Below, one piece after another: positions 8,020 to 16,292 of a stretch of DNA of 64,000 nucleotides. The notes below the pieces were generated by a model. That model was not told the DNA's origin. It saw nothing but the letters and a program-made list of their open reading frames with translations, and searched no databases. How positions within the stretch are numbered: the first letter of the stretch is position 1; each line of letters begins with the position of its first letter. This stretch comes from Cedecea neteri (GTDB lineage: Bacteria; Pseudomonadota; Gammaproteobacteria; Enterobacterales; Enterobacteriaceae), in assembly GCF_000758305.1 (NCBI RefSeq), contig NZ_CP009458.1, forward strand, positions 3,658,001 through 3,722,000. Reading direction: 5' to 3'. The position numbers and the translations under genes were made by a program.

Positions 8020-9645
8020 TCAGGCAACCGTCAGTAACGCTTTTTTCTCTTTCACGCTCCGATTCATTAAGGTCATCAACGCTTCCAGTACGCCGCCGCC
8101 AATCGCACGTGCTTTATCCGATACGCTGGTGTAATCCGCTTTCTCACCCCGCGGGTCTATATCTCCGATCTTAAAGCCGGTATCCACCACCAGCCCATCG
8201 TTCAATAACCCGCGAACCATACCACTCAAGGGGGCAAGGATATCCACATCGCCAACGAGAGCAATCACCTCACCTTCACTGACAATATCCCCGAGCTGTA
8301 CCCGGTTACGCATTACGCCAGCGGCCGGAGAGCGAATTACCCGCCTTGAGGTGTGGCCCATGATATTACCCGGTACACCAGTATTTTCTTGCGCCCGGCC
8401 CTCATAAATCACCTGCCCCAGCCAATGGCCGCGATTGGTTTCAATCACCGCATGGCAGTCCTGCCCGGCGTTAAACCCTGGACCAAGTGCGATAACTGCC
8501 GGAGCCAGTCCCAGGTGCGTACCGAGATTTTCTTTCGCCAGGATGGCATCCACCACGCAGCCTGGCTGCAGCTCATCAAGAGATTCGCACAGTGGGTCAA
8601 TCAGCACTGGAATCACACCATTCTCAGCAATACGTAACGCTTCCTGGACAGTGGAGACACGTCTGGCATTTACCCCTTCAACCGTCACTTCATCGTCAAA
8701 TATCGCCTGAGCAAACGCAACGGTACGGCGGATAACCGTAGGTTTTTCAACTTCCAGCATGATGACCTTAAAGCCCGCGTGCCATAGCCGCAGGGCCACG
8801 CCGGTGGCGATGTCTCCGGCACCACGGATCACCACTCTCAGCGGTCGTGACGGCGTTTCCGTGCACATCATCAATCCACCAGGAGCCTTATTTTTAACCT
8901 GTAAGATTTCGGCCAGCACACTAATAGCAATCTCATTCGGCGTTTCTGCGCCAATGTTATAGCCCACCGGGGCATGTAACCGGGCAATCTTTTCTTCCAT
9001 CACGCCGTTATCCCGCAACTGGCGGAGAAAAACCTGCACTTTACGGCGGCTAGCCAACAGCCCCAGCCAGGCGCTTGGCAGTTCAATCAGCCTGTCTAAT
9101 GCTTCCCGGTCTTTATTATTGGTCGCTATCAGCACAAAGTTGTCCGGGCGAATCGCCAGTTTCTCTATCGTGCCACTGAAGGTGTCCGCATGCAGTAGCT
9201 GTGTTAGCGGTGGAAAAAAGGCAGGATTAAGGCTTTCCGGGTAGATATCCGCTACCGAAATTTCAAATCCCAACTGCGCCGCGCTATGGGCGACAGCACG
9301 ATTGACATGCCCAGCGCCAATCAGCACCAGCCGTGGGCGAAGGCCGTGTACACTGATGTATACCGACATCGCACCGCCACAGTCAGAACCCACCGCATTG
9401 TTGCCGTTTCGCGCCATCCGACCATGAAACATTCTTGCCGCTTTTTCATTAATTGCTTCAAGCGCTTCATCAATGACTCTTCGCTCCACCATGCCACCGC
9501 CGATGGTGCCCAGGATACTGCCATCATCGAGGACCAGCATTTGAGCGGAATGCCGCGGCGTGGACCCTCTGCTGTCTACAATCTGAGCCAAAGCAAAGGG
9601 GCGGTTTTGTTCTTCCAGTTTTGCAGCTTCTGAGAAAATATTCAT
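8020..9645 (-). CDS. yqeB: Selenium-dependent molybdenum hydroxylase accessory protein YqeB
   Basis: A 541-residue two-part protein. The N-terminal half has the XdhC/CoxI pattern (GGGMVERRVI near residue 60, SDCGGAMSV near 95, VLIGAGHVNRA near 115). The C-terminal half starts with a Rossmann-like VIRGAGDIATGVALRL near residue 275 and carries a late biotinyl-like barrel region. I start at MNIFSEAAKL (9645) with GAGG six bases upstream; this gives exactly the E. coli length. Proteins of this group are linked to insertion or sulfuration/selenation of the molybdenum cofactor, so it should mature the hydroxylase at 22.5-26.2 kb. The precise chemistry is unknown. Confidence 0.9.
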   Translation of the reverse strand: MNIFSEAAKLEEQNRPFALAQIVDSRGSTPRHSAQMLVLDDGSILGTIGGGMVERRVIDEALEAINEKAARMFHGRMARNGNNAVGSDCGGAMSVYISVHGLRPRLVLIGAGHVNRAVAHSAAQLGFEISVADIYPESLNPAFFPPLTQLLHADTFSGTIEKLAIRPDNFVLIATNNKDREALDRLIELPSAWLGLLASRRKVQVFLRQLRDNGVMEEKIARLHAPVGYNIGAETPNEIAISVLAEILQVKNKAPGGLMMCTETPSRPLRVVIRGAGDIATGVALRLWHAGFKVIMLEVEKPTVIRRTVAFAQAIFDDEVTVEGVNARRVSTVQEALRIAENGVIPVLIDPLCESLDELQPGCVVDAILAKENLGTHLGLAPAVIALGPGFNAGQDCHAVIETNRGHWLGQVIYEGRAQENTGVPGNIMGHTSRRVIRSPAAGVMRNRVQLGDIVSEGEVIALVGDVDILAPLSGMVRGLLNDGLVVDTGFKIGDIDPRGEKADYTSVSDKARAIGGGVLEALMTLMNRSVKEKKALLTVA

Positions 9646-9687
9646 AACAACCTCAAATGGATATCCTTTCATTACCCCGAAATGGAG

Positions 9688-10446
9688 TCACTTTCTCTCT
9701 CGTCTGCGCGTAATTGCCTGTCTCTCCTGGACCGAACCGGCCCAGATCACATCCACCGCACCACCGGTCAATAGCTCACCTTCCTGTAAATTCTCATTTT
9801 GAGAAAGTTGATTAAGCAGCCAGATACGTCGACAACCCGGTGGCGTCCCTTTGAACACGCCCTGGGGGTGCTGAACCAGTCGATGCAATATGGGCCAATT
9901 CAGCCTTTCACCCTCGCCGGAGCCGGTTATGCGGGAAAAAAACGGCCAGCGATGGACTGTCGCTGGCCCAAGAGCTTTTCCGAGCATGTCAGCGCCCGTT
10001 ATAGCAACTACGCAACAACAGGATAATGGAATGCAAGGTTCATGCTCATTTGGGGCTTTTATGGCAAAACCGTGAGCACCGTCAGCTTCTACCAGCACAA
10101 CGTCGACATTACCCGCCGCCAGCAAGGCATCAAGCTGCGCGGGCGTGAAACCTTTGACCTTGCCCACGCTCGGTAACCAGGCTGAGAAACAAGCTTGGAG
10201 AGGGCTTTGCCATACCTCTGCGGGTAAAGCCCGGGGATCTCGACAGAAGGTCACCGGAAGGTGTCGCGGCAGGAACATATGTGTGGTGGTTGTCAGCAAC
10301 ACTCGCCGCCCCGCCTGCTGAAATACCCTCGCCAGCCATAATAAAGTACTGGTTTTCCCTCCCGCCCCAACGGCAGAAATTAGCAGCGGGCTTGCGGTGA
10401 CGTTTAAATCACAAAACAATGCATCTATGTGGGGTATATTTTCCAT
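9688..10446 (-). CDS. yqeC: Selenium-hydroxylase accessory protein YqeC
   Basis: A 252-residue protein with a P-loop-like VGAGGKTSTL near residue 25 and TTTTHMFLP near 55. It matches the YqeC family, which co-occurs with selenium-dependent molybdenum hydroxylases. The frame is open further upstream, but the ATG at 10446 (MENIPHIDALF) aligns with the family start. Only 34 bases separate its start from that of the divergent mocA, so the promoters of each must overlap the other gene's 5' end. It is transcribed ahead of yqeB with a 42-base gap. Role in cofactor selenium chemistry is inferred from co-occurrence. Confidence 0.88.
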   Translation of the reverse strand: MENIPHIDALFCDLNVTASPLLISAVGAGGKTSTLLWLARVFQQAGRRVLLTTTTHMFLPRHLPVTFCRDPRALPAEVWQSPLQACFSAWLPSVGKVKGFTPAQLDALLAAGNVDVVLVEADGAHGFAIKAPNEHEPCIPLSCCCVVAITGADMLGKALGPATVHRWPFFSRITGSGEGERLNWPILHRLVQHPQGVFKGTPPGCRRIWLLNQLSQNENLQEGELLTGGAVDVIWAGSVQERQAITRRRERK

Positions 10447-10480
10447 TGTGTTTTGACGACTCCATAATGTTGAAGGATAT

Positions 10481-11068
10481 ATGAAACAAGTCGACTGTAT
10501 TATTCCCGCCGCAGGTCTTTCTTCGCGCATGGGCCAATGGAAAATGATGTTACCCTGGCGCATGAGCACAATACTTGACGCAAGCATTAAAAATGCTCAG
10601 CAATTTTGTTCGAATATCATTCTGGTGACCGGTTATCGCCATGAAGAACTTGAGGCTCGATATTTTCGAGAATCCGGCATTACCCTTGTTCATAATCCAG
10701 ATTATCAACAAGGGTTATTCTCATCGGTATCTGTGGGCGTAAATAAGGCTACTGCGGATTATTGTTTTATTAGTCACGGAGATTTGCCCTGTCTGCATCG
10801 GGAGATATTCGAATCCTTGTGGGAACAACGCATTAATGGCGTATTATTACCTCAATATCAGGGGACGCCTGGCCACCCTATTCTGGCGAAACGCGACGTC
10901 TTGCAGCAATGTTTACAACAGCATAGCGGGCAGTCAGTTCGCCAGGCCTTGCTCGCCCACAAGCATAAAATACTAGCCCTGGATTACCCTGAAATGATTT
11001 TTGATGTCGACACGCCAGACGATTTTAGTCGCCTGCAGCTTTATCAAAAGAACCCGAGACCTCAGTAA
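10481..11068 (+). CDS. mocA: Molybdenum cofactor cytidylyltransferase MocA
   Basis: A 195-residue MobA-like nucleotidyltransferase. The nucleotide-binding start IIPAAGLSSRMGQWK and the metal motif SHGDLPCL near residue 100 are clear, as is GTPGHPILA near 130. MocA adds CMP to molybdopterin to give the dinucleotide cofactor (MCD) used by xanthine-dehydrogenase-family enzymes, which fits the hydroxylase genes in this island. A GAAGGAT ribosome site precedes the ATG. It is divergent from yqeC and separated from ygfK by a 246-base control region, so it may be expressed on its own. Confidence 0.92.
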   Translation: MKQVDCIIPAAGLSSRMGQWKMMLPWRMSTILDASIKNAQQFCSNIILVTGYRHEELEARYFRESGITLVHNPDYQQGLFSSVSVGVNKATADYCFISHGDLPCLHREIFESLWEQRINGVLLPQYQGTPGHPILAKRDVLQQCLQQHSGQSVRQALLAHKHKILALDYPEMIFDVDTPDDFSRLQLYQKNPRPQ

Positions 11069-11159
11069 AATTATCATATTGATAGATAAGTATTGTTTTT
11101 GATAAATAGAGAAAATTACTTTTATTGAGTGATTTTAATTCTCATCACCGCCCCCTGTC

Positions 11160-11199
11160 CTTACTCACAAATTCGGGGAAAATAAGGATCTTACTCACA
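11160..11199 (+). repeat. Direct repeat CTTACTCACA, 30-base period, upstream of ygfK
   Basis: Two exact copies (11160-11169 and 11190-11199) start 30 bases apart, close to three helical turns, between the mocA stop and the ygfK -24 element. A short palindrome TATCA-TAT-TGATA also lies at 11072-11084. Either could be an activator binding site. Confidence 0.4.
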
Positions 11200-11231
11200 T
11201 TTTTTCACTGTCCCTTTCCGATTAAAAATAT

Positions 11232-11248
11232 TTGGTGTGATTGTTGCT
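11232..11248 (+). promoter_or_regulatory. Sigma-54 (-24/-12) promoter of ygfK-ssnA
   Basis: TTGGTGTGATTGTTGCT keeps GG and GC ten bases apart and has a perfect TTGCT -12 half; the -24 half differs at two bases from TTGGCAC. The ygfK start is 67 bases downstream. Confidence 0.7.
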
Positions 11249-11314
11249 CTTCCTCTCCCTAGCCGCCGGTTCTCCGGCTTATTCGATTTCACAGGTCAGT
11301 CTAAGGAGAGGATT

Positions 11315-14300
11315 ATGGGCGATATCATGCGTCCCGTTCCGTTTGAGGAATTATTGACGCGTATTTTTGATGAATACCACAATCACCGGTCTATCTTCGG
11401 TATTCCCGAGCAACAGTTTTATTCGCCAGCAGCACAACAGCACCTGAGCGTTTTTGGCGAGCCGTGTGTCACGCCCGTCGGCCCTGCTGCCGGGCCGCAT
11501 ACTCAGCTGGCGCAAAACATTATTACCTCCTGGCTGACCGGCGGGCGGTTTATTGAGTTGAAAACGGTTCAAATCCTCGACCGTCTGGAACTGGAAAAGC
11601 CCTGTATTGATGCGGAAGATGAATGTTTCAACACCGAATGGTCGACAGAATTTACATTGCTGAAAGCATGGGATGAATATCTGAAAGCCTGGTTTATTCT
11701 TCATCTGCTGGAAAAAGTGCTGCCGTTAACGCCGGTGAAAGAAGGTAAATCGTTTATTTTCAATATGAGCGTCGGCTACAACCTGGACGGGATTAAACAG
11801 CCCCCGATGCAGCAATTTATCGATAACATGATGAATGCGGCGGGTCATCCTAAGTTTGCACAATACCGTGAAACGCTCCATCACTGGCTACACGATACCA
11901 GCGTTCGTATCCGCTATCCTGATGCTGAACTGGAGACATTAAGCCAGTCTATTCCGGCAGAGATGGTTCACGGCGTTACGTTGTCGACCATGCATGGCTG
12001 CCCGCCGGACGAAATAGAAGCCATTTGCCGCTATATGCTGGAAGAAAAACAGCTGAATACCTTTGTGAAGCTCAACCCAACGCTGCTGGGCTATTCGCGC
12101 GTACGTGAAATTCTCGATACCTGCGGCTTTGATTATATAGGCCTTAATGAAGCATCGTTTGAACACGATCTGAAGATTGACCAGGCGCTGGAGATGCTGC
12201 AGCGCCTGATGCAGCTGGCGAAAACGAAGAACCTTGGCTTCGGCGTGAAGCTGACCAACACGCTGGGCACGGTTAACAATAAAGGCGCGCTGCCGGGTGA
12301 CGAAATGTATATGTCCGGGCGCGCACTGTTTCCGTTGTCAATCAACGTCGCCGCCCTGCTATCCCGTGAGTTTGAGGGCAAACTGCCTATTTCCTATTCC
12401 GGCGGGGCGAGCCAGCTTAACATCCGCGAAATATTCGAAACGGGTATTCGACCGATCACAATGGCAACGGATCTGCTTAAACCGGGTGGTTATCTGCGCC
12501 TAAGTGAGTGTATGCGCGAGCTGGAACAGTCCGATGGCTGGAATATGACTCAGGTTGATGTTTCTCGGCTGGACGCGCTGGCAGAGAAAGCCGTCAGCAT
12601 GGCGTATACCCAGAAGCAGTGGAAACCTGACGACCGGATTGATGTCGGCGAAAAACTGCCGATGACCGACTGTTATGTCGCCCCCTGTGTTACGGCCTGC
12701 GCCATCAAACAGGATATCCCGGAATACATTCGCCTGATGGGTGAACAGCGCTATGCCGATGCCCTGGAGCTTATCTATCAACGTAACGCGCTGCCAGCGA
12801 TCACCGGCCATATTTGCGATCATCAGTGTCAATACAACTGCACCCGACTTGACTACGACAGCGCGCTGAACATCCGCGAGCTAAAAAAAATCGCTCTCGA
12901 AAAAGGCTGGGATGAATACCAGCAGCGCTGGCATAAGCCCGCGGGCTCCGGGACGTTGCACCCGGTTGCGGTGATTGGGGCGGGCCCGGCTGGGCTCGCT
13001 GCGGGGTATTTCCTTGCTCGTTCAGGTTACAGTGTCACGTTATTTGAACGAAAAGCCAATGCCGGTGGTGTGGTGCGTAATATCATTCCGCAGTTCCGCA
13101 TTCCCGGCGAGCTTATCCAGCAGGATATTGATTTTGTTGTGAATCACGGGGTTAACATCGTTTACGGGTGTGACCCATGCCTGACCGTCGAAAAGCTTCA
13201 ACAACAGGGTTTCCGCTACGTGCTGGTTGGCACCGGAACGGATAAAAACAGCGGCGTTCAACTGCGGGGGGATAACCGGAATGTGCATAAATCGCTTCAG
13301 TTCCTGCGTGAGTTTAATCGCGGAGATAATCTCCAGCTCGGTAAACATATCGCTGTTGTTGGCGCCGGAAATACTGCAATGGACTGTGCCCGCGCGGCGC
13401 TGCGCGTACCAGGCGTAGAAAAAGCAACCGTGATTTATCGCCGTTCTCAGCAAGAAATGCCCGCCTGGCGCGAAGAGTACGAAGAAGCGCTACATGAGGG
13501 TGTGGAGTTCCGGTTCCTGAATAATCCGGAACAGTTCGATGCCGACGGCACGCTGACCCTGCGCGTGATGGCTTTGGGTGAAATGGACGACAAAGGTCGC
13601 CGTCGTCCGGTAGAAACCGAAGAAACCTGTACCCTGCAGGTAGATACGTTGATTACCGCCATAGGTGAACAGCAGAACGCCAAAGCGCTTGCTGCGATGG
13701 GCATTCCACTGGATGAACACGGTTGGCCAGACGTTAACGCCGACGGTGAAACGCCTGATTCTGGCGTGTTCCTGATCGGCGACGTCCAGCGCGGCCCTTC
13801 TTCCATCGTTTCTGCCATCGGCAATGCCCGGCGCGCTACTGACATCATACTGGCCCGGGAAAACATTCGCAGCCATCACGGTGAAAAACGCTGGAATAAT
13901 GTCGATCCTTCCGAGGTTTATCGCCGTAAAGGCACCATCGTCGTTGCTCAAGTGGATAAAGATGACCGCGATGCCTTTGTTGCCCAGGAAGCCTCACGCT
14001 GCCTGGAATGTAATTATGTCTGCAGCAAATGTGTCGACGTTTGCCCGAATCGGGCCAACGTTTCTATCGCCGTACCTGGTTTCCAGAGCAGGTATCAAAC
14101 GCTACACCTTGATGCTTACTGCAACGAATGCGGTAACTGCGCCCAGTTCTGTCCATGGCAAGGCAAGCCCTACAAAGACAAAATTACCGTTTTTAGCCTG
14201 CCCCAGGACTTCAGCCACAGCAGCAATCCTGGATTCCTGGTGGAGGGCAACCGGGTGCATATTCGCCTGAACGACCGGACATGGCTGTTAACGATAAATG

Positions 14301-14407
14301 AACGCGGTGAGTTCACCCGGATCCCGCCGCAGTTGGATGAGATGTGCCGCATCATCAGCCATATCCACCGTCACCATCATTACCTGCTGGGAGTCGTTGA
14401 AGCATGA
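11315..14407 (+). CDS. ygfK: Large flavin/iron-sulfur oxidoreductase YgfK
   Basis: A 1030-residue protein. The first half resembles dihydroorotate/dihydropyrimidine dehydrogenase barrels (STMHGCPPDEIEAICRYM near residue 225). A GltD-like nucleotide-binding part follows, with IGAGPAGLAAGY near 553 and VGAGNTAMDCAR near 683. The C-terminal region holds ferredoxin-type cysteine clusters CLECNYVCSKCVDVCP near 895 and CNECGNCAQFC near 930. I chose the ATG at 11315 for its AAGGAGAG ribosome site and family match. In the purine pathway it is proposed to reduce a purine-ring intermediate before ring opening. Its stop overlaps ssnA by four bases (ATGA), so the two proteins are translationally coupled. 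Confidence 0.93.
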   Translation: MGDIMRPVPFEELLTRIFDEYHNHRSIFGIPEQQFYSPAAQQHLSVFGEPCVTPVGPAAGPHTQLAQNIITSWLTGGRFIELKTVQILDRLELEKPCIDAEDECFNTEWSTEFTLLKAWDEYLKAWFILHLLEKVLPLTPVKEGKSFIFNMSVGYNLDGIKQPPMQQFIDNMMNAAGHPKFAQYRETLHHWLHDTSVRIRYPDAELETLSQSIPAEMVHGVTLSTMHGCPPDEIEAICRYMLEEKQLNTFVKLNPTLLGYSRVREILDTCGFDYIGLNEASFEHDLKIDQALEMLQRLMQLAKTKNLGFGVKLTNTLGTVNNKGALPGDEMYMSGRALFPLSINVAALLSREFEGKLPISYSGGASQLNIREIFETGIRPITMATDLLKPGGYLRLSECMRELEQSDGWNMTQVDVSRLDALAEKAVSMAYTQKQWKPDDRIDVGEKLPMTDCYVAPCVTACAIKQDIPEYIRLMGEQRYADALELIYQRNALPAITGHICDHQCQYNCTRLDYDSALNIRELKKIALEKGWDEYQQRWHKPAGSGTLHPVAVIGAGPAGLAAGYFLARSGYSVTLFERKANAGGVVRNIIPQFRIPGELIQQDIDFVVNHGVNIVYGCDPCLTVEKLQQQGFRYVLVGTGTDKNSGVQLRGDNRNVHKSLQFLREFNRGDNLQLGKHIAVVGAGNTAMDCARAALRVPGVEKATVIYRRSQQEMPAWREEYEEALHEGVEFRFLNNPEQFDADGTLTLRVMALGEMDDKGRRRPVETEETCTLQVDTLITAIGEQQNAKALAAMGIPLDEHGWPDVNADGETPDSGVFLIGDVQRGPSSIVSAIGNARRATDIILARENIRSHHGEKRWNNVDPSEVYRRKGTIVVAQVDKDDRDAFVAQEASRCLECNYVCSKCVDVCPNRANVSIAVPGFQSRYQTLHLDAYCNECGNCAQFCPWQGKPYKDKITVFSLPQDFSHSSNPGFLVEGNRVHIRLNDRTWLLTINERGEFTRIPPQLDEMCRIISHIHRHHHYLLGVVEA

Positions 14408-15738
14408 ATATCTTAATTCTGAAAAACGCCACAGCCGCACAGATATATCCGGCGATGGTGCGCGAAAATATCGATATCGCCATTGAAAACGATGAAATTA
14501 TCGCGGTTGGGAGCAACCTGCGTAGTACATTTCCACAGGCCAATATTAAAGACATGCAGGGTCGTTTAGTCATGCCGGGAATGGTCTGCGCCCATAACCA
14601 CTTCTATTCAGGGTTATCGCGCGGCATTCAGGCAAATATCGCCCCCAGCCCGGACTTTATCTCGACACTGAAAAACCTGTGGTGGCGGTTGGATCGTGCG
14701 TTAGATGAGGAGTCGCTGTACTACAGCGGGCTAATTTGCTCCCTGGAAGCGATTCGTAGCGGCTGTACCGCGGTGATCGACCATCACGCATCACCCGGCT
14801 ATATTGCCGGGTCGCTCAGCCAATTGCGCAATGCCTTTATGAAGGTAGGTTTGCGCGGCATGACCTGCTTTGAAACCACTGACCGCAATTGTGGCCAGCA
14901 AGAGTTGCGGGCTGGCGTGGAGGAGAACATTCGGTTTGCAAACGAAATTGACCAGGCGCGGGAAGCTGGACGTGAGCCTTATCTGGTCGAAGCGCATATC
15001 GGCGCACATGCGCCGTTCACCCTCAGCAATGACGGATTGTCGATGCTTGGTGAAGCCATGAAAGCAACCGGCCGCGGGCTACATATTCACGCGGCGGAAG
15101 ACAGCTATGACGTTTCTCACGGTCACCATCATTACGGCAAAGATTTGCTGGTTCGGCTGGCAGAATACGACCTGCTTAACAACAAAACGCTGGTCGCGCA
15201 CGGTCTTTATCTCTCTGATGCCGATATCGCTCTACTGAATGATTGTGATGGTTTCCTGGTGCATAACGCCCGTTCTAATATGAACAATCATGTGGGCTAT
15301 AACCATAAACTTAGTGCTTACCGCAATCTGGCATTGGGTACGGACGGTATTGGTTCAGACATGTTTGAGGAGATGAAATTTGCCTTCTTCAAGCATCGTG
15401 ATGCCGGCGGCCCTCTGTGGCCAGACAGTTTTGGCCGCGCCCTCAGCAACGGTAACACTCTGCTCAGTCGCAACTTCAACGCCAAATTTGGCCTCATTGA
15501 GGCGGGTTACAAGGCCGACCTGACGATAAGCGATTATCTGCCACCGACGCCGCTACTTGCAGACAACATCGCCGGGCATATTGCCTTTGGCATGGGATCA
15601 AACCATGTCCACAGCGTGATGGTCAACGGTGTAATGGTGTATGAAGACCGGCAGTTCACGTTCGACTGCGCACCTGTTTTTGCTGAAGCACAAAAGGTAG
15701 CAACGAAAATGTGGCAGCGAATGGATTCACTCCCTTGA
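14404..15738 (+). CDS. ssnA: Amidohydrolase SsnA
   Basis: A 444-residue cytosine-deaminase/chlorohydrolase-type amidohydrolase. Metal-site motifs are CAHNHFYSG near residue 65, HIHAAEDS near 228, AHGLYLS near 270 and GTDGIGSDM near 318. It starts inside the ygfK stop codon. With YgfK it is expected to open the reduced purine ring by hydrolysis. The name comes from an old E. coli stationary-phase phenotype and does not describe the enzyme. Substrate assignment is inference from the cluster. Confidence 0.92.
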   Translation: MNILILKNATAAQIYPAMVRENIDIAIENDEIIAVGSNLRSTFPQANIKDMQGRLVMPGMVCAHNHFYSGLSRGIQANIAPSPDFISTLKNLWWRLDRALDEESLYYSGLICSLEAIRSGCTAVIDHHASPGYIAGSLSQLRNAFMKVGLRGMTCFETTDRNCGQQELRAGVEENIRFANEIDQAREAGREPYLVEAHIGAHAPFTLSNDGLSMLGEAMKATGRGLHIHAAEDSYDVSHGHHHYGKDLLVRLAEYDLLNNKTLVAHGLYLSDADIALLNDCDGFLVHNARSNMNNHVGYNHKLSAYRNLALGTDGIGSDMFEEMKFAFFKHRDAGGPLWPDSFGRALSNGNTLLSRNFNAKFGLIEAGYKADLTISDYLPPTPLLADNIAGHIAFGMGSNHVHSVMVNGVMVYEDRQFTFDCAPVFAEAQKVATKMWQRMDSLP

Positions 15739-15751
15739 TTAAGCCTTCTTT

Positions 15752-15804
15752 ACCCGGTGCCTAAAGTACCGGGTCATTCGCCCGGAACAGAGATTGTTCC
15801 GGGC
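15752..15804. terminator. Tandem hairpins between ssnA and ygfS
   Basis: ACCCGGT (15752-15758) pairs with ACCGGGT (15768-15774), and GCCCGGAACA (15780-15789) pairs with TGTTCCGGGC (15795-15804) around a 5-base loop. They sit between converging genes. U-runs are weak, so the termination mode is unsure. Confidence 0.6.
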
Positions 15805-15812
15805 ATAACTTA

Positions 15813-16292
15813 TTAACGAAGAAACAGACCCGCGGTGGCGCGCTCGCGCTGCTTTTGCATTTCCCTCAGTTGCTGCTCACTTATCTTACGCAATGCCGTC
15901 GTCGGGCAAACATCAATACACGCCGGGCCAAGCTCGCGGCCCTTGCACAGATCGCACTTGACTATAGTTGCCTTCTTTTGTTGAGAATCCACGTCCACGG
16001 TAATTGCCCCGAACGGACACGCCACCACACAGTTTTGGCAGCCAATACAGCGGGAAGCATCGGCTTCGACACGCTCACTTCCCATCGTTAACGCCGTTAC
16101 CGGGCAGGCACTTACACAGGGGGCATTTTCACATTGATGGCACATCACCGGCACACTCAAGGTGTCAAGGCGGAGCACTTTCAGGCGCGGCTGAAACGCC
16201 GCCTCCTCAGTAATGTGCTCCAGTGCGCAGGCAATCTCACAGGTTCGGCAGCCAATGCAGGATGCCGAATCCGCCAGGATAAAACTGGTCAT
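15813..16292 (-). CDS. ygfS: 4Fe-4S ferredoxin-type electron transfer protein YgfS
   Basis: A 159-residue polyferredoxin with four cysteine motifs: CIGCRTCEIAC, CHQCENAPCVSACP, CIGCQNCVVACP and CDLCKGRELGPACIDVCP. This HydN/DmsB-like arrangement binds about four [4Fe-4S] clusters. The start at 16290-16292 overlaps the uacF stop (ATGA) and has GGAGGG upstream, so it is coupled to uacF. It probably passes electrons between formate dehydrogenase or UacF and the purine-reducing enzymes in the cytoplasm. Partner identity is inferred. Confidence 0.9.
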   Translation of the reverse strand: MTSFILADSASCIGCRTCEIACALEHITEEAAFQPRLKVLRLDTLSVPVMCHQCENAPCVSACPVTALTMGSERVEADASRCIGCQNCVVACPFGAITVDVDSQQKKATIVKCDLCKGRELGPACIDVCPTTALRKISEQQLREMQKQRERATAGLFLR

